DNA of 64,000 bases from Limnohabitans sp. Rim47 (GTDB taxonomy: Bacteria; Pseudomonadota; Gammaproteobacteria; Burkholderiales; Burkholderiaceae_C). Location of the stretch: NCBI RefSeq assembly GCF_001517545.1, contig NZ_FBYA01000006.1, positions 1 through 64,000 on the forward strand. The letters run 5' to 3'. Below the pieces are notes generated by a model. It made no database searches, was not told the DNA's origin, and worked only from the letters and a program-made list of their open reading frames with translations. Position numbers and translations under genes: made by a program. Of the stretch, positions 62,801 through 64,000 are shown piece after piece. The first letter of the stretch is position 1. Every line of letters starts with the position of its first letter.

Positions 62801-64000
62801 ATGACTCTGCTGAACGACACCCACAACCCGGCGCTCAAAAGCTGGCTCGCCTCGGCCAACAGCGCAGGCTGCGACTTCCCCATCCAAAACCTGCCGTTCG
62901 CGGTGTTTCGCCGCAAGGGCTCAACCGAGGCTTTTCGCGGCGGCGTGGCCATTGGCGACCAAATCGTGGACTTGGCCGCATTGGCCAAGTCAGGCGTACT
63001 GACCGGCGAGGCCGCTGCAGCCGCCCAAGCGGGCGCGCAAGACAAGCTCAACGCCTTGATGGCGCTGGGCACCCCGGCTTGGAGCGCCTTGCGCCTGGCC
63101 CTGTCACGCGCTCTGCGCGAAGGATCGGCAGCGCAAGCCGCCTTGCAAGACGGCCTCGTGCCGCAAGCCCAGGCCGAATACGACGTGCCTGCCCGCATTG
63201 GCGACTACACCGACTTCTACACCTCGGTGCACCACGCCACCAACATCGGCAAACAGTTCCGCCCCGACAACCCGCTGCTGCCCAACTACAAATGGGTGCC
63301 CATCGGTTACCACGGCCGAGCCTCCAGCATTGGCGTGTCGGGCCAAACATTTCGCCGCCCAGTCGGCCAAACCATGCCGCCGGGCGCAGCCGCGCCCACG
63401 TTCGGCCCCTGCAAGCGACTGGACATCGAGCTGGAGCTGGGCATTTTTGTGGGCCGCAGCAATGCACTGGGCGAAGCCGTGGACATCGCCAAAGCCGAAG
63501 ACCATGTGTTCGGCATCTGCCTGCTCAACGACTGGTCGGCCCGCGACATCCAGGGCTGGGAATACCAACCGCTCGGCCCCTTCTTGTCCAAGAACTTCGC
63601 CACCACGATCTCGCCCTGGGTCGTCACGCTCGAAGCCTTGGCCCCTTACCGCGTGGCCTTCACCCGGCCTGCCGAAGACCCGCAGCCCATGGCTTATTTG
63701 GACTCACCAGCCAACCGCAGCGGCGGCGCTTTTGACATCCAACTGCAAGTGGGTTTGCAAACACCGCAGATGCGCGCCGCAGGCCTCAGCGACGCCAGCA
63801 TCTGCCGCACCAGCTACCGCCACGCCTATTGGACCGTGGCGCAGATGCTCACCCACCACACCGTCAATGGCTGCAACCTGCAAGCGGGCGACTTGCTGGG
63901 CAGCGGCACCCTGTCAGGCCCCACTTTGGACCAAGCAGGCGCCCTGATCGAGCTGACCACGGGCGGCAAGAACCCCATCGCCTTGCCCAACGGCGAACAG
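62801..64000 (+). CDS. fahA: Fumarylacetoacetase, C-terminus cut by window edge
   Basis: Hydrolyses fumarylacetoacetate, or a related product, to fumarate and acetoacetate. 400 codons are present without a stop, so only the last residues are missing. It has the catalytic His segment TDFYTSVHHATNIG, FRPDNPLLPNYKWVPIGYHG, the metal acids DIELELGIFVG and FGICLLNDWSARDIQGWEY, all in the canonical order. The start MTLLNDTHNP at 62801 is 10 bp after the VOC stop. It is the fifth gene of the MarR-controlled run. Confidence 0.95.
   Translation, partial: MTLLNDTHNPALKSWLASANSAGCDFPIQNLPFAVFRRKGSTEAFRGGVAIGDQIVDLAALAKSGVLTGEAAAAAQAGAQDKLNALMALGTPAWSALRLALSRALREGSAAQAALQDGLVPQAQAEYDVPARIGDYTDFYTSVHHATNIGKQFRPDNPLLPNYKWVPIGYHGRASSIGVSGQTFRRPVGQTMPPGAAAPTFGPCKRLDIELELGIFVGRSNALGEAVDIAKAEDHVFGICLLNDWSARDIQGWEYQPLGPFLSKNFATTISPWVVTLEALAPYRVAFTRPAEDPQPMAYLDSPANRSGGAFDIQLQVGLQTPQMRAAGLSDASICRTSYRHAYWTVAQMLTHHTVNGCNLQAGDLLGSGTLSGPTLDQAGALIELTTGGKNPIALPNGEQ

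Overview
The window is a piece of chromosome from a betaproteobacterium, most likely a Comamonadaceae member near Limnohabitans/Rhodoferax. That placement is an inference from the Tyr-Gly-Thr tRNA cluster ahead of tuf, a split ribosomal cluster that begins at rplN, PhaM, a DUF3567 protein, a GatCAB operon and an AcoR/aldehyde dehydrogenase pair. GC content is moderately high, so long antisense ORFs are common and were discarded. There is no rRNA, CRISPR array, prophage or insertion sequence. Most of the window is housekeeping core; accessory character appears mainly at 47.8-53.6 kb.

Layout. 1-0.6 kb: minus-strand tRNA-Tyr, tRNA-Gly and tRNA-Thr, then the start of tuf. 0.6-7.5 kb: a minus-strand tryptophan operon, trpE-trpG-ltaE-LysE exporter-trpD-small membrane ORF-trpC-ung, preceded by a candidate Trp-rich leader peptide. 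7.5-11.4 kb: gph and rpe (minus), then apaG, thiL, pgpA and pncC (plus). 11.4-20.5 kb: initiator tRNA and the spc/alpha ribosomal operons from rplN to rplQ (minus). 20.9-25.7 kb: proC, then recG-oxyR-ubiA. 25.7-31.5 kb: an HTH regulator, an outer-membrane protein, queA-tgt, and a phaM-FIST operon. 31.7-33.2 kb: a copper module (DUF2946, YcnI, PCuAC). 33.2-37.4 kb: an aldehyde dehydrogenase and DUF779 gene behind a sigma-54 promoter, divergent from an AcoR-type activator. 37.5-39.8 kb: small plus-strand genes. 39.8-44.3 kb: mreBCD-mrdA. 44.5-47.8 kb: gatCAB.

47.8-53.6 kb carries a Fic protein and a RelE/RHH toxin-antitoxin pair, each with a palindromic operator array, then an FAH-family hydrolase with a divergent IclR regulator, DUF3108 and DUF3567 genes, and a repeat-dense gap (a hexamer array of about 28 units, a REP-like pair and a heptamer array). 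53.6-59.7 kb: an AbrB-type permease, an omega-aminotransferase, purU, a LysR regulator and glcD. 59.7-64 kb: a MarR-controlled aromatic-catabolism operon (flavin monooxygenase, DUF2783, VOC protein, fumarylacetoacetase cut by the window edge).

The main points of interest are regulatory: the near-leaderless trp leader peptide, the Fic promoter built inside four alternating half-sites, a 28-bp perfect palindrome over the MarR-operon -35 box, and the sigma-54/UAS arrangement at the aldehyde dehydrogenase. The MarR operon is the best candidate for an incompletely described pathway.
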